64,000 nt of DNA. Source: Emydura subglobosa. Its lineage: Eukaryota; Chordata; Testudines; Chelidae. Below the pieces are notes generated by a model. It was not told the DNA's origin and made no database searches. It worked only from the letters and a program-made list of their open reading frames with translations. The position numbers were made by a program, and so were the translations under genes. Shown here in pieces: positions 35,480-47,534 of this stretch; positions within the stretch are counted from its first letter, which is position 1, and the number at the start of each line of letters is the position of its first letter. The stretch is taken from the NCBI GenBank assembly GCA_007922225.1, contig ML679966.1, positions 31,789,896 to 31,853,895 on the forward strand, in the 5' to 3' direction.

Positions 35480-35566
35480 GCATAGCATTGGGGTCATGCT
35501 GATCTTCTCACTGCTCCTGGACTTGCAAATTGATATATGCCTTCTTCCATGTTCCGGAAACTGCAC
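35480..35566 (-). ncRNA. Possible U6 snRNA pseudogene
   Basis: On the minus strand it starts GTGCAGTTTCCGG, then CATATATCAAT, and GAGAAGATCAGCATGACCCC. The last corresponds to the U6 core GAGAAGATTAGCATGGCCCC with two changes, and the earlier pieces follow U6 order with insertions. The region after the core is too altered to fold as U6. No proximal sequence element or TATA was checked with success. It is a decayed retroposed copy at best and could be coincidence. Confidence 0.35.
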
Positions 35567-35874
35567 AGTCTCCTTTTGGATGAGCACTTTGCCAATCTGA
35601 TCTGTGGTTTTGTCAATTTCAGGATACATTTATGCAGTTGCCAGTAAAAGGCTGATGTTTGTGCAGTGCATAGCAGCACACCTCATAAGTAACAGAGGGA
35701 AATGTGAGCAGATGAGACAGGAAGCAGAGAGGAACAGTATAAATCCTCCAGCCTTGTGGGCCAGGCTGGAGAAATGAGAGAAGATTAAGCCTCCCTAGTC
35801 ATTGTGGAGGGCTGTTCTTATATGCTGCTATATAATTGCCATGTTTCACTCCAGAGGTGGCTACATTTCAGTGG

Positions 35875-35970
35875 TGGATAAAATGATTCTTATATAGTGT
35901 GTGTAAAGTTCTTTGGGATACTTCAGGAAAAAGGTGATATAGAAATAAAATTATTGCCATTATTATTTAT
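35875..35970 (+). mobile_element. MIR/L2-type 3' tail
   Basis: GTGTAAAGTTCTTTGGGATAC, GGTGATATAGAAATAAAATTATT and a final TTATTATT match the shared tail of MIR SINEs and L2 LINEs. Confidence 0.45.
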
Positions 35971-37089
35971 AATATCTACAATGGTGTGTTCCATCATCTG
36001 GAAGTGCATAGGGGGAGTTATCCATGATGCCTTATAGTAAGTAGTCATTATATGTATCCACAACCTTGTGCTCTCTCTGGTTCAGCTGATGCCAGTGTAT
36101 ATTTCTAGCTCACCATTTCGAAAAAGGCAAGACAACACTGCTTAAAAGTCCTAGTACTTCTCCTTAATAGCTAATGCAGTTAGAACAGTTTAGACATTGA
36201 TCAGGACAAATGGCTGCTCCTTCTGGGTGATTTTTGCCCTGCAGGTTCATTGTTTTATGTCTGTGTTTTTACATCAGAGCCCAGACAGAGACCAGATGAA
36301 GCTGCTGATTTGCCTTGGGCATATGACATAATCCAAAATTATTTGGGAGGAATATTTGCATGGAACAGTCTCCTTAGAGACCACGGCACTTGAAGGGCTG
36401 CATTTTCATTGTCATTCCATTAGCTGTAACAGGAGTTGTACTTGCAATTTGCTGTGCAGTTCAAGGAAATTCAGCAAGAACTGTAAACAAGCTCTCAGTT
36501 CTACCTTACTTTTAAATAATCATTTATTCAGCTCATTCCTAGGTTTTCATTAGGAATTTTAGCTTTTTATGTTTCTTGGCTGAAAAAAGATGAGGTTATT
36601 TTTCCACAGACAGATTGAAAACACCAACTTTGTCCTATCTACACTTACTTAACTTTTTGTCCTTACACTGGTAAGAATGATTTTATGTATGGGCAAATCT
36701 TACAAATAATATTAGTTTAAATAATCTGAAAGCCGTAATATTCATAAAAGCTACAAAACATGTGACTTTCAACTTGCCAGCTGGAAATCCTGAGCTTGTT
36801 GCAATTCTTTGTTGAACTGCATATCAAGCTTGCTGCATCCTATCGAATTTTTAACTGTGCTCCCAGGTATGTGGATCATAGAACTTCCTATGATACGATA
36901 CATGCAGCAATGTGAAACCACTAAATCCTCCAGCCATTTCCTTAGCCAGCAATATCATCAATACTCAGAAGTTAAAATAATTTAGACCTGGTCGGCATTT
37001 GAATGGGAGTCGTCAAAGCGGAAAAAGTGCTGCTGGTATAAGAAGTGACGTTAGTGGATCAATCAGTGGCTAGCTTCTCTGCAAGTCAT
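35971..37089. other. No gene recognised
   Basis: AT-rich. Nothing supported. Confidence 0.5.
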
Positions 37090-38120
37090 TACCAAACCAG
37101 TGCTCTTAGTATGGCATTAACAGGCACCATACACAGCTGGAGGTGCCAACTTGGGTGATATCTAAAATCAAAGGCTTTTGTGGTTGTAAAGCTGTCTGCA
37201 GTGACTCAAGAGCATGAATACCAACCTCAGGGCAGACCGTTAAGAAGTAAGGCACAAACCCCAGATTGGCTGTGAATTCTATACTTAGAGATCTCCAACC
37301 ATGTATCAAGTGTAAAATCCCCAAAGCCTAGCCATGGACTCACAGGCAGTTCCCTTGCATACTCCGATATATCTTGACACCCAGAGTGAGCGTACCTTTG
37401 TGACAGATGTTCCCTTACATCAAGACTCACAGCAATATTCAGTCCCAAAGGAGCAGTCACTTACACCAGGTCAATTGCACCTTAGATCTTACACCAAAGA
37501 CAATGCCTGTAGCCAGTCCTATAATAAACTGTATAATGATTTGTTAAATAGGAAAAAGAAACAAGAGAGTTATTTACAAGGTTAAAGTAGGTAAAACATA
37601 TATACACAAATGAATAACAATCCCAAGTTCCAAAAAGTAATAGAAGCTTCTGTAATAAGAAAGCTCTATATGTCTTTTAGGGCTAACCCAAAGTGAGCAG
37701 GTGGGAAACTCTTGATTATGCCTAGTAAACCTTGCACCCCAAAGTCCAAGAAGCACAGAGATCTTGTATTTCCCTCCTCCCTTGTGTGTTGAGCTGCCAC
37801 CTCAGCTGAAGAGAGGAATCCATTTGCATGACTCATCTTCACAGTGGGGGGAGGGCAAAACAAACATTTTTTGCCCTCTTTCTCATCCCACAATAGTCCA
37901 TCTGGACTTTCCTGTTAGGCAGGACATAACACTTTCTTTTGGAAATTAGGGGGCACTTCACACTAATAAATGTCTGTCTCCCATATGGTGATTTACATAG
38001 TCACAGAGGCTTACAGTACAAGCACTGAAATATTACCTTATAATAAGAAATGCAGATGTTATAAGTGAAATTAATGCATACAGCAATTTGTAACCCTGGA
38101 ATTGGGCACTCCTGCGTGTA
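37090..38120 (-). repeat. Possible LTR-like repeat, unclassified
   Basis: The sequence style (AATAGGAAAAAGAAACAAGAGAG, then TTTACAAGGTTAAAG, then a pyrimidine-rich block near 37770) resembles LTR-derived repeats in turtle DNA, but neither ends nor target duplication are clear. Open frames on both strands lack domains. Confidence 0.25.
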
Positions 38121-39229
38121 CCCCAGAACTTGACAGTACTGCAGTCAGCCATTTGTATGTTCAACCACTGCCAGCTGAAAACCAAACATAACATATCTAG
38201 GGTAATCTTAAGCCCTGAGAAGCAAGGCCATGTAGCTGCATGTTTGCAGTTTTGCTATCCGAATGAGGATTGGATAAGAAGTGAATGTTTCATATTCAAT
38301 AAAATCAATGTTTGGACAGTGGCCTAGTTTTAGGTGCCTCTAACATGTAAATGTTATTGTTGTTATGACTAGGAATGTTTTGCTGATAAGGAGAATAATG
38401 ACTTGTTATTGGCTGTTGTTAGGGAAGTTATTAGCCTATAAGAGGCTATTCTGAATTATGTGCTTTGTCTGGAATTTTTTTTTTTAAATGTTGTTAGAAA
38501 GTGGGCTTTGGAGTCGTCCAAGGAAGTTTTCTTTGGGCAAGGATCTGACACCCAAGTTCCCCAGCATCTAGGAAGCCTGGCTGTTGATTCCTCAAAACCA
38601 TCTTAATTTTGGTAAATATAAAATTTTAAGATGCTCTGAACCTATTACTACAGCATGTGTGTGTGTGTGCGTGCTTGAGACCTAATTAAAAGTACTTTTA
38701 GGTGAAAGCATTCTGGTTTATATCAATCATTTATCAGACAGATGAGCTGTGCCCCCATTGATTTATTGCTGACACCACCTGGAGAGAAACAATTAAGTTA
38801 CCACTGCTTTGGGTTCTGAAAACCCTGGGTAACCCTAAGCACATTCTTATAATGCTAATACCTATTTTAACAAACACTAACATTCCAGTGAGCCAAAATG
38901 ATTCCAGCTATGCATTTGTCAGTATTCAGTTAAGACATGGAGACCTTGGCACCTGGTCTGCCAGAGTCACATCACTCATTTAAAATATTAGGACATTTTT
39001 TCAAGAGGAGCCCATTACATGGAAAAAGTAAATATAATTTGCAGCCAGAGTCTTTAAGTAACTGTGTGCTGGCTAAAAGGGAGCTGCAGTTTTGCTGTCC
39101 AAATTAGTGAATACCCAGCTGACTAGAGCTCTTAACTAAGAGGATCCCTCAACTACTGTAAACTAACCTGCACATTTCTGAACAGGTAAATGCTCTTCTG
39201 TTTTAAGCATTAAAATGTAGAAACCTAAG
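38121..39229. other. No gene recognised
   Basis: A (TG)n run at 38655-38672. Otherwise nothing supported. Confidence 0.5.
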
Positions 39230-39400
39230 AGTAGATTTACAAAGGTGCTTAGGCACGTAAATCTGGATTTAGGTATCTAAGTCCCAGTTTTAGGCTCCTC
39301 TGAGATCCATGAACTCCTGCCAAACAATGTAGGAACCTAAAGTCACTTGCTGCCTAGATTTTCAGGGTAAAAGTGCCCTAGGTGCCTAAATTTCTGCCTC
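39230..39400. repeat. Palindromic MITE debris
   Basis: AAAGGTGCTTAGGCACGTAAATC, GGAACCTAAAGTCAC and GTGCCCTAGGTGCCTAAAT belong to the TTTCAAAA / GTGCCTAAG palindromic type seen elsewhere in this window. Edges are uncertain. Confidence 0.4.
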
Positions 39401-39627
39401 TGAGCATGTGAATTGCTGTCTCATTATAGATGTCCATAAACCTATATATCCCACTTTATCCCCAGAGTGACTCAGAAACCAGGGAACAATAGGCATTTGT
39501 CTGCCTGACTCACACATGGGGCCTGATGCAGCATACATGCTCAGAGACTGCATAGTGGATCAGGTCACATTCAAAATCTGGCTAGAAGTGGGGAAGGTGG
39601 TGGTAGTTGTGTCCACCTTATATCTTT

Positions 39628-39759
39628 TAGCCCAGGGGTTAGGATACTCATCTGGGAGGTAGGAGACCTGGGTTCAATTTCCCTTCTGCCTGAGGGGGAG
39701 GAAGAATTTGAACAGGAGTTTCCTACACATCTGAGGAGCATGTCCTAAACACTGAGCTA
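39628..39759. repeat. Pair of tRNA-like arms in mirror orientation
   Basis: The left arm (39628-39683, plus) has A-box-like TAGCCCAGGGG and B-box-like GGTTCAATTTCCC at tRNA spacing. The right arm (39704-39759) reads TAGCTCAGTGTTTAGGAC ... TGTTCAAATTC on the minus strand, so it is a second, inverted tRNA-like copy about 20 bp away. Both contain split RNA polymerase III promoter boxes. It is likely a tRNA-derived SINE with a mirror structure, not a working tRNA gene, since the acceptor stem does not pair. Confidence 0.5.
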
Positions 39760-42700
39760 TGGGACACTCTGATGTAGGGCTTTCCCAACCTGGCCTGATG
39801 AAACTGTTCCACTGTATGGACTGCATGATCAGTCAATAGAGCTATGATGGTTTAACCCAGTTATGGATTCAGCTCTCCATTTTTTATCATTACATTTCAA
39901 AGAGCTAATTACATTTCTTTAATCACAGGAATCAAATAAGTTTACCTAGATAAATGAATACAGAACTAGGTCTGAATGTTTTGCATGTAGTAACTTTATG
40001 GATGTGCAATATCCTGATATCCAGAAAAATCATTTTCAAACTTGAATGGATATTTGGAAAATATGATTTTCAATATTTACTCAAGTTTTTGTTTATATAT
40101 TATATTCATCCATGTCACCACTGACTGGTAGCCATCTCTGAAGCAAACCTGAATAAGCTTTGGTTTTGGCTGAAGATTTCCACTTACTTAGTGGAAAGGA
40201 AATGGAATTTTTCTGAGTCAACTGGGGATATTCAAAATCACAGATCTGTTTGTTAGATCTCTGCCTACCAGTATGTAAGCTAAAAATGTGCAATCGAGTC
40301 TGGACACAGAGAAAAGAAAAACTATTTCCCATACAAGATATTCCATTTTATATTCATGTGCCCAACTAGTATTTGCAGACTTCTCTGTTCATTTAAATTT
40401 TAATAGCATATTGTAAATGCTATCATTAATATTAATCCTGGTATTAATATTGATAGCCTGCTGCTTTCAAAAAAATGCCACATGAAAAACAGTCCAGCAG
40501 TAGCACTTAACACTTACATCTCTTTGAGTGAAACAAGAGTTAATACTCAGGTTTCCAACAGATAGCAATACACTTCACAGTAAACCTTCATTGTGGATTT
40601 ATGTATGCAAAGCAGTATATGACAGCACATATGTTAAACAGAGCCAGTCAAAATTGTTTATGCTTTGCAAGATTTTTTTAAAAAGTGTTTATATTCACCC
40701 AAAATTGGAAATCACAAATACCGCTATTTTATTTTGTAGCACAGCCTCCTTGCCTCCCTTAAGTATTGTGGTTCTTGATATAACAGACTCTAGGCATTTA
40801 AAATTAATTTTTAAAAATCCTTAGGGCTTTTGCCTCTTGAGTTGTGTTCTGCCAATGTTTCTCTCTGGATGTTGTGTTGTTGAAGACTGGTGATCTAGCA
40901 GTGTTTCATGCACATCTTTCATTGTACACTGAGCTGTGTCAGTCCTTCTGTTTGTTCGTGGTTAAAATATATTACGAGTCATTAAAAGAGTGTTTGCCAA
41001 GAGATATTGCAGAGTTATTTTTCTATTAGCGGAAAAGACAGTGTCATATCAGATAAAACTATGGTATCAGATGACTAATACTGATATTTAATGGTACTAC
41101 ATAATGCCAAATAAGGACTACATGCACTTGTTGATCAGGAGACACTTTTCCCATTGACACCAGCATGCCCCCAACTGTGTCCAGCTCTTTAAAGTTGTAG
41201 TATATTTTTGTTGTTAATAATACTCGTATCTTACCTGTATATGTCACTTTCCATCCCTGTATATAGCACCAAACTATAGGCCCACACTAGTCACTGAAAT
41301 ACAGCCAGTTCTCAGTGGAATGGCAGCAGCCAGCCCACGACACAACAGTGTGAGTAGAGGAATCGCTAGGACATCAAGTCAAAGCTTAATCTTGCCAGGG
41401 AGTCCTTAAAGTTCACACATTGTCAGTTTTAAACAGCCTAATCTGAACACTTCACCCAAACCTAGGGTCCTTTATATGTTGAGGGTCTCTGGCTGCAAAA
41501 TTGTGCCCAGGAATCAAAGCTTTCATTTTAAAAGCTCACTTCTAGCCCTCATGGTTGCACAGAAGACTTTGAATATGTGAACTAAGCATACACCAGTGCA
41601 GTGGCACCTTTATATGTTTGAAGAAAGCCTGAAAAGTTTGCTCAGAGAGGTGTGAACTGCCTTGTCCTTCCCAATGGATTAACTCTGGTATATTTAGCTA
41701 ACAATATAAATTCTGCACTGTTAGCTATTGATGATTTTAGCAGACATATCCAGTTAATGTGCTTATCCCATGATCTCAGACTTCTTCACATGCCACCCCC
41801 GGCACCAACAACCCCAACTATCCCATATACGGATGACAAAACCTCCAGCTGCCCTCTGATAACTGCCTAAAATGGTGGTATATCAAAATCTGAATTCGAG
41901 GTAAATCAAACCAAATTCAGTTTATTGATGAGGGAAACAATTTTGTTTTTAGCAATGAGAAATGAACAACTGTATTATTTAAATTAAGCACTGATTCTGC
42001 GGTCAGATCCAGGCATGGAAACACCTGCACCCTTTGGAGCCCTGTGGACTTCATTAGGGTTTCACTGAAGTGACTCAGATTGCAGAATTGAGCCTTTTTC
42101 AATTAACACAGCAGTTCAATTCTCACCGCTGAAGAGAAAATGTATTGGCTGTATGTGTCAAAAGGAATCCTCATCAATAAACTAACAATATTTAACTCCA
42201 ATTAAAAAGGTTCGTTTTTAGTTATCCTAATTAGATTGTTTTGGAATACCTTTCTATGTTTATTTACAAAACATGATGGCATTTGAACTGTGTCCAGCAT
42301 TCTTCCAAGCGTTGTGGTTCTAAGGAAGCCTCCATGACTGACGAAGCAACACTGCCACTTTGAGGACTGAATGGTATAAGAAATTTCCATCCGCAGCCGG
42401 GCTAGTTATATTTACCAAAAGAAATCAAAGACCATCTCCTCTTCCTTGAAGTAGTTTGGAACTTCCGTTCTGAGGCATGCAATAGTCCATCCAATCCTTA
42501 AGAAACCATCCCTGGATGCTAATGATCTATGACATTATCACCCTGCCTCCAACTTTCCTTTCTTAGGCAAATGCATAGAAAAAGTGCCAAAGGTGGTTGA
42601 CCTCCTTATCACTGAGATCAAACGTTGGTACCTATATTGCTTGACCTGCTGGCAAATGTTGATATAATTGATCTAAAGGAGGTGCCAGCCTATATTTAAG

Positions 42701-43795
42701 AGCTAGCAAGAGTAGAGAGTATCATTAACTCTACACTCATAAATCCACAAAGTGATTTTTAAGAGATGGCCATGCAGGCACTTCCCCTGTGAATTTAAAG
42801 TTTGTGGTCTGCAATTATTCAAGCGTGCAAACTGAACATTAGCTTTTCATGAGGAACTGTGTGAGTAAATCTTGATAATTTGAACATTCAGAGAGGGCAA
42901 GTAAAAAATAAAGTGAATTCTCTTAGCTGTGCTCACATTTGAAACTCAGTCAAAGGCTGGTTGAACGTTCTAGTGGTATTTATTTACCTTCCCTTTGTGT
43001 CATGAAATCAAGTGTTTCAAGATGTCTGTCAGCTTTCTCAGGGAGTCTTGATTTATGAACAGTTTTTCTACTAGCAGCACTCAGCCCAAATCTGATTTAC
43101 TGCCTGGAAGGGGAATGAGTAAACTATACCAGCATCTAAGAGCCGTAGACAGTACTGAAGCCACAAAAAGTTTATATATGTCTCCAGAACCAGTTATGCT
43201 GCGACATTCCTACATACTGGTTGTACAAAAGTGGCAGTGATGTAGGATGTATGAACTATCCCTTTCTCTATCTTAAGGTTTAAAACTGCTACCCATCACT
43301 TAAGTATCTGAGAGCCTTCCATTTAAAAATCAATAGCAATTGTGAAGACCCTACTGAACTTCATGGAGTTTCTGGTGTTTTTCACTTTTTGAGGGCTAAA
43401 TTTTACTTGGGGTAGGGATTTAAAAAAAAAAATTTAATAACGATTTTATTAATTACTTTCTCTCTTTTTTTTTGGTATGAGTTTAAACATGGGGATGAGT
43501 TAAGGGTAGAAGTTAGTCTTGCTTTACTGGAACCCTAAGAGCCTCCAACTTGCTTTAGTACCTTTAAACTCTTTAAGTTCAAATAATTTAAACAGGAGAC
43601 AGTGATAATGTTACGTTCATATATCAGTCTAATGTTAGTGTAATAAGTTAACCTGATGGTCGGGGAAGAAAATATCTACTCTATATTCTCAAATATTCTT
43701 ATGCTCCAGACATTGATTACATAAAACGATGTGGATTTAAAAAAAATAAAATCATTTATGAAATCATAGTTTTAAGAAACCACATCCAGTGCTTT
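39760..43795. other. Long stretch without recognised genes
   Basis: AT-rich DNA with only short, motif-free frames. Confidence 0.5.
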
Positions 43796-44775
43796 GACCC
43801 AATTTGCCAATTACCACATTGCTGTGGTTCCACATGAAACTCTGTGCAGAGCTCACCCCTTCCCTGTGGCACAGGGACACTAGCATGAGAGCTGCCCTCT
43901 TGGTGGAGAAGCGTATGACAATCACTGTGTGGAAACTGGCAACTCCAGACTGTCATTCGCTAATCAATTTGAAGTCAGAAAATCCACTTTTGGAGCGGTG
44001 TTACTGCAAGTGTGCAGGGCCATTAATCACATTCTGCTACAAAGGACTGTGAGTCTTGGAAATGTGTGTGAAATAGTGGATGGTTTCACAGCAATGTGAT
44101 TCTCTAACTGTGGCGGGGCGATAGATGACATGTACATTCCAATTTTTGCCCCAGACCATCTTGTGATAGGGTACATCAATAGAAAGGGGTACTTTTCTAT
44201 GGTACTGCAGGCTCTTCTGGATCACCATGGACGTTTCACTGACATCAGCCCCGGTTGGTCAGGGAAGGTGCATGATTCACAGATCTTCAGGAACACTGGC
44301 CTGTACAGAAAGCTGCAAGCAGGGACTTTCTTTTGAGACCAAAACATTCCAATGGGGAATGTTGAAATTCCCCATAGTGATCCTGGTGGACCCAGCCTAC
44401 CTCTTACTGCCTTGGCTCATGAAGCCTTATACCAGCAATCTGGATAGTAGCAAGGAGTGCTTAAATAACAGTTTGAGCAGGTGCCCAATGACCATTGAAT
44501 GTGCATTTGGCAGATTAAAAGCTCGCTGGTGATGTCTTTATGGCAGGTTAGACCTAAATATGGAAAATATTCTCATGGTTATAGCCGTCTGCAGTGTGCT
44601 CCATAACATTTGTGAAATTAAGGGTGAAAAGTTTCCCTCTGGGTGGAGATTGGAGGCAGATTACCTTCTGGCTGACTATGAACAATCGGATGTCAGGGCT
44701 ATTAGAGGGGCACAATGGGTGGCCATTCGAATCAGGGAGGCCTTGAAGAGCCATTTTGACAATGAGCAACAATAA
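43796..44775 (+). pseudogene. PIF/Harbinger transposase pseudogene (HARBI1-like)
   Basis: DDE transposase remains are unmistakable: RDTSMRAALLVEKRMTITVW (43880-43940), GGAIDD with the first catalytic Asp (44110-44128), DHLVIGYINRKGYFSMVLQA, GKVHDSQIFRNTGL with the second Asp (44265-44300), DPAYLLLPWLMKPY (44390), and IECAFGRLKARW with the catalytic Glu (44495-44530), ending near 44775. All three catalytic residues persist. The gene is broken by a frameshift near 43960, in-frame stops at 44097-44099 and 44334-44336, a frameshift near 44370 and a stop at 44530-44532. A poly(A) signal follows at 44870. Its DNA-binding partner lies downstream on the opposite strand. Confidence 0.9.
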
Positions 44776-44869
44776 GATGTCTTTGTAAACAGCACTGTGC
44801 CATGCTATGACTGCTATCCAGTTTGCACTGTGTATCAATGTGAGGGGCAACCACCTTGTGCAAGAGACA

Positions 44870-44875
44870 AATAAA
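44870..44875 (+). terminator. Poly(A) signal of the Harbinger transposase gene
   Basis: AATAAA about 95 bp after the transposase stop codon. Confidence 0.6.
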
Positions 44876-44902
44876 GATTGCTTATTCTTCACAGAGTATG
44901 TC

Positions 44903-44908
44903 TTTATT
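44903..44908 (-). terminator. Poly(A) signal of the opposing Harbinger gene
   Basis: TTTATT on the plus strand is AATAAA on the minus strand, facing the other signal with 27 bp between them. Confidence 0.55.
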
Positions 44909-45054
44909 AAATAACAATTACTCACAACAAATACAAAAAGCTGGGCTGGAGGGGAGAAAGCAGTGAGAAGCAGTGTGAGCTATGACAACTGGATGGTAGC
45001 TATTGTTCTGGAAGCTGTCTGAAGTGGTGGAGTGAATGGGAGAACCGAGATGAG

Positions 45055-45259
45055 CAGGGCCCAAGCATAATTTTTTTGGGCCCAGTACAAACTTGGAACA
45101 CGGGCCTTCTCCCACACCCATACCACAATCCTTCATCCCATACATACAATCTCATGAGCCATGAAAAAAGTTTGAATTCGGAAATGGGGGTTGCAGCCTG
45201 GGCCAGGCCCACAGGCCTCAGTAAAGTGTACCCTTCCCCCCCCCCATGTGGGGGCCCTG
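45055..45259. mobile_element. hAT-type MITE nested in the Harbinger element
   Basis: GAGATGAG flanks both sides exactly (45047-45054 and 45260-45267). The ends CAGGGCCC and GGGCCCTG are perfect inverted copies. The 205-bp interior does not encode a protein. The perfect duplication fixes the order of events: Harbinger first, hAT later. Confidence 0.85.
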
Positions 45260-46257
45260 GAGATGAGCCAGGAATTTGGTAAGAATGTGTAGGCGGAGTT
45301 GAAGAGAACATGGAAAGCAGTTCTGTATTGGCTGCAAGGGGGGTGAGCACACATGAATTCAACCTGCAGCATTATTAGTGACTTTAGCAGCTCTATCCAC
45401 TCCCCATGGCTTTTATCATGCACTTATGACCTGCTATCACTTGTGCCTGATTTTCCCTTCTCGCCTGCCTCTCAGTTTTTTGAATTTCAGACACAGTGCC
45501 CTTTTCCCCCCTCCTCCCCCCCCAACTTCAGAGGACTGGAAGAGTTCTTGGAACATCTCCTCTTTGCTTCACCGTGGTTGTTTTCTTATCAGCCTCAGGT
45601 GCTTGGCAGTTGTGTAGGGGTTTCCCCTCAAGGGCACATTTGTAGAAGCACAGTAAACAATGAACAAAATCATGATTGTCAGTGCAATAACAGCATTGAT
45701 TCATTACTGTAAAATACACCTTTTTCTCACTGTTCCCTGGCAAGTGCACAGCTCAACGATCAACCCGGGCATGGTGAGTTGTGCCCGGGGAGGAGGGGGC
45801 ATTCAAGCATGGGAAAAGGTTCTGGGTGACTGTTTGGGGTATTGATTCAGGTAGATAGGGACACAATTTCAAAGTGTACCACCATTTTCCATAGTCAAGG
45901 GCCAGAGAAGCTGATATCTCATTTTTGAGAGTAAGCAGGGATGCTAGGGTGCATCTTCTTCATTTGAGCAGCTTCAAACTGGATCTCTATGCTGCTCGCC
46001 TGTGTGCTGCTTTGGTCTCTGCACAGATGATTGCCAATTGGCACAGGAAAGTTTCCTACAACGGACGAAGAAACAAAACAGCTCTGCCAAGGAATCTCGG
46101 GCAGAGGATTGGCAAGTACCTCCAGAAAAGTTTCCTAGATATCTCTCTTGAGGATTCCTGTGAAATCTCAGTGTGCATTAACATACTTTTCCACTGCACT
46201 GCCTAGCTGAATTGGGGAATGGGAAGCACATGCAAACACAGCTACTCTTGTGCATTT

Positions 46258-46740
46258 CTATCCCTTCAAGCACTTGTATAATGCAACAAGCAAAGGACAG
46301 CTAGATCTTATGTACCTCAACAGCTCAGAAAAATTACTTACCCAAACTCTCCTCTCCTGCATCTGCACGACAAAGATGGAGGGCCAGGACTGGCTCGAAC
46401 CCTCCAGGGTCAAGAAGCGGTCCTGGTTCCCCATGTCACCAAATGACCTAGTCCCCTGCTCTGCATCGTCCTCCAACTCAACCTCCTCATCCACAACTTC
46501 TTTGTCAGGATTGAGTCCAGTGTCCGCTGCTTTTCGGCCTGCAGAGGTATCCACAGGTCTCTCGGCGGTGGAGGTGGGGTCACTACTGAGGATGGCTTCC
46601 AGATCCTTATAGAAGTGGCAGGTCTTTGGCTCTGCACCAGAGTGGTGTTTTGACTCCCTAGCCTTTTTCTACCCCTGCCTCAGTTCCTTGATTTTTGCAC
46701 AGCACTGCAGCATCTCCTGTTCATTGCTCTTCTCTGCCAT
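46258..46740 (-). pseudogene. Harbinger SANT/Myb-like accessory protein pseudogene
   Basis: One minus-strand frame from an ATG at 46740 to a stop near 46258 is open except for TAG at 46669-46671. It encodes CCAKIKELRQ, HSGAEPKTCHFYKDLEAIL and an acidic stretch VVDEEVELEDDAEQG. This is the C-terminal half of the trihelix (SANT/Myb-like) domain plus the acidic region of the DNA-binding protein that accompanies Harbinger transposases and is needed for their nuclear import and end binding. The N-terminal part of the domain is missing, so it is truncated as well as stopped. Confidence 0.75.
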
Positions 46741-46885
46741 TAAACAAGAAATTTGACCGTATGTATTGAAGGCATATCAAGGGGCATATGGCTGCAGGGC
46801 AGTGGAGTTCAAACTGATGGCCAGAGCGCTCAGGATGAGCATTGTGGGACACTTCCTGGAGGCCATTTACCATGGCAGAACCAAG

Positions 46886-47079
46886 CACTGTGTCTACACT
46901 GATGCTTTGTCACTAAAAATTTGGTGCAAAAAGCTCTACGCCTCTTGTCAAGGTGGTTTTATTTTGTCACAAAATCAGGGGACTTGGGTTGCAGGGGGTC
47001 GAATGCAGTATGTACACAACCACTGTTTTAGTGCAAAAAGCTGACTTTTGTTGACAAAAGTCTTTGTGTAGACCAGGCC
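46886..47079. mobile_element. Harbinger right terminus or internal MITE
   Basis: The right end GTAGACCAGGCC is followed by TTA (47080-47082), a Harbinger target duplication. GTGTCTACACTGATGCTTTG at the left is an inverted relative of CAAAAGTCTTTGTGTAGACC at the right, and GTGCAAAAAGCT occurs twice inside. It is either the outer end of the 43.8-kb Harbinger element or a related 190-bp MITE beside it. The matching left terminus of the full element was not found. Confidence 0.55.
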
Positions 47080-47082
47080 TTA

Positions 47083-47526
47083 GTGTATTGCAGTATGATT
47101 CTTTTTAGGAAAAACTGTACTATGTACCATGAATATAAGAATTTTAACAGGATCCTGTACAAAATCTAGAAAGTACTCCTATTTTCTATTGTTTATTCAC
47201 TGTTCCCTGGGGAGCCTTGTATGATGATGATGACATAAATCAAAATATGCACTTTAATTAATAATGGTAATAATATCATGTATATCAATTAGTATAGACC
47301 TGAACCCCCCAATACAGTGAACTCCTAACATATCAAATAGCATCATACAGGGTTTTATTTTTTTAAACCGAGAGTAAAGTAGTTTAGGTTGGGTAATAGT
47401 AACAGCTGGTTTAGATAAAATAATCAGATTGCAGTTGAGTAATAAAAAGGTAATTTTTTCTTTTACTTTTAACATATATTACTACAGTCAATCTCAATTT
47501 ATTATACTTATATAGTATGGTAGAAA
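47083..47526. other. No gene recognised
   Basis: AT-rich spacer with no supported feature. Confidence 0.5.
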
Positions 47527-47534
47527 TGAATAAC

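Larger units (their letters stand above)
44776..46257. mobile_element. Interior of the Harbinger element
   Basis: Non-coding DNA between the two convergent genes. It carries poly(A) signals for each strand about 30 bp apart, a nested hAT MITE (45055-45259) and a C/G-rich patch near 45500-45530. The remaining frames are short. The plus-strand frame 45925-46206 is likely antisense to Harbinger-derived sequence and has no domain. Confidence 0.6.

Noticed and set aside
35384..35629. 81-codon minus-strand frame as a protein gene
   Set aside because: It overlaps the U6-like segment and has no domain.
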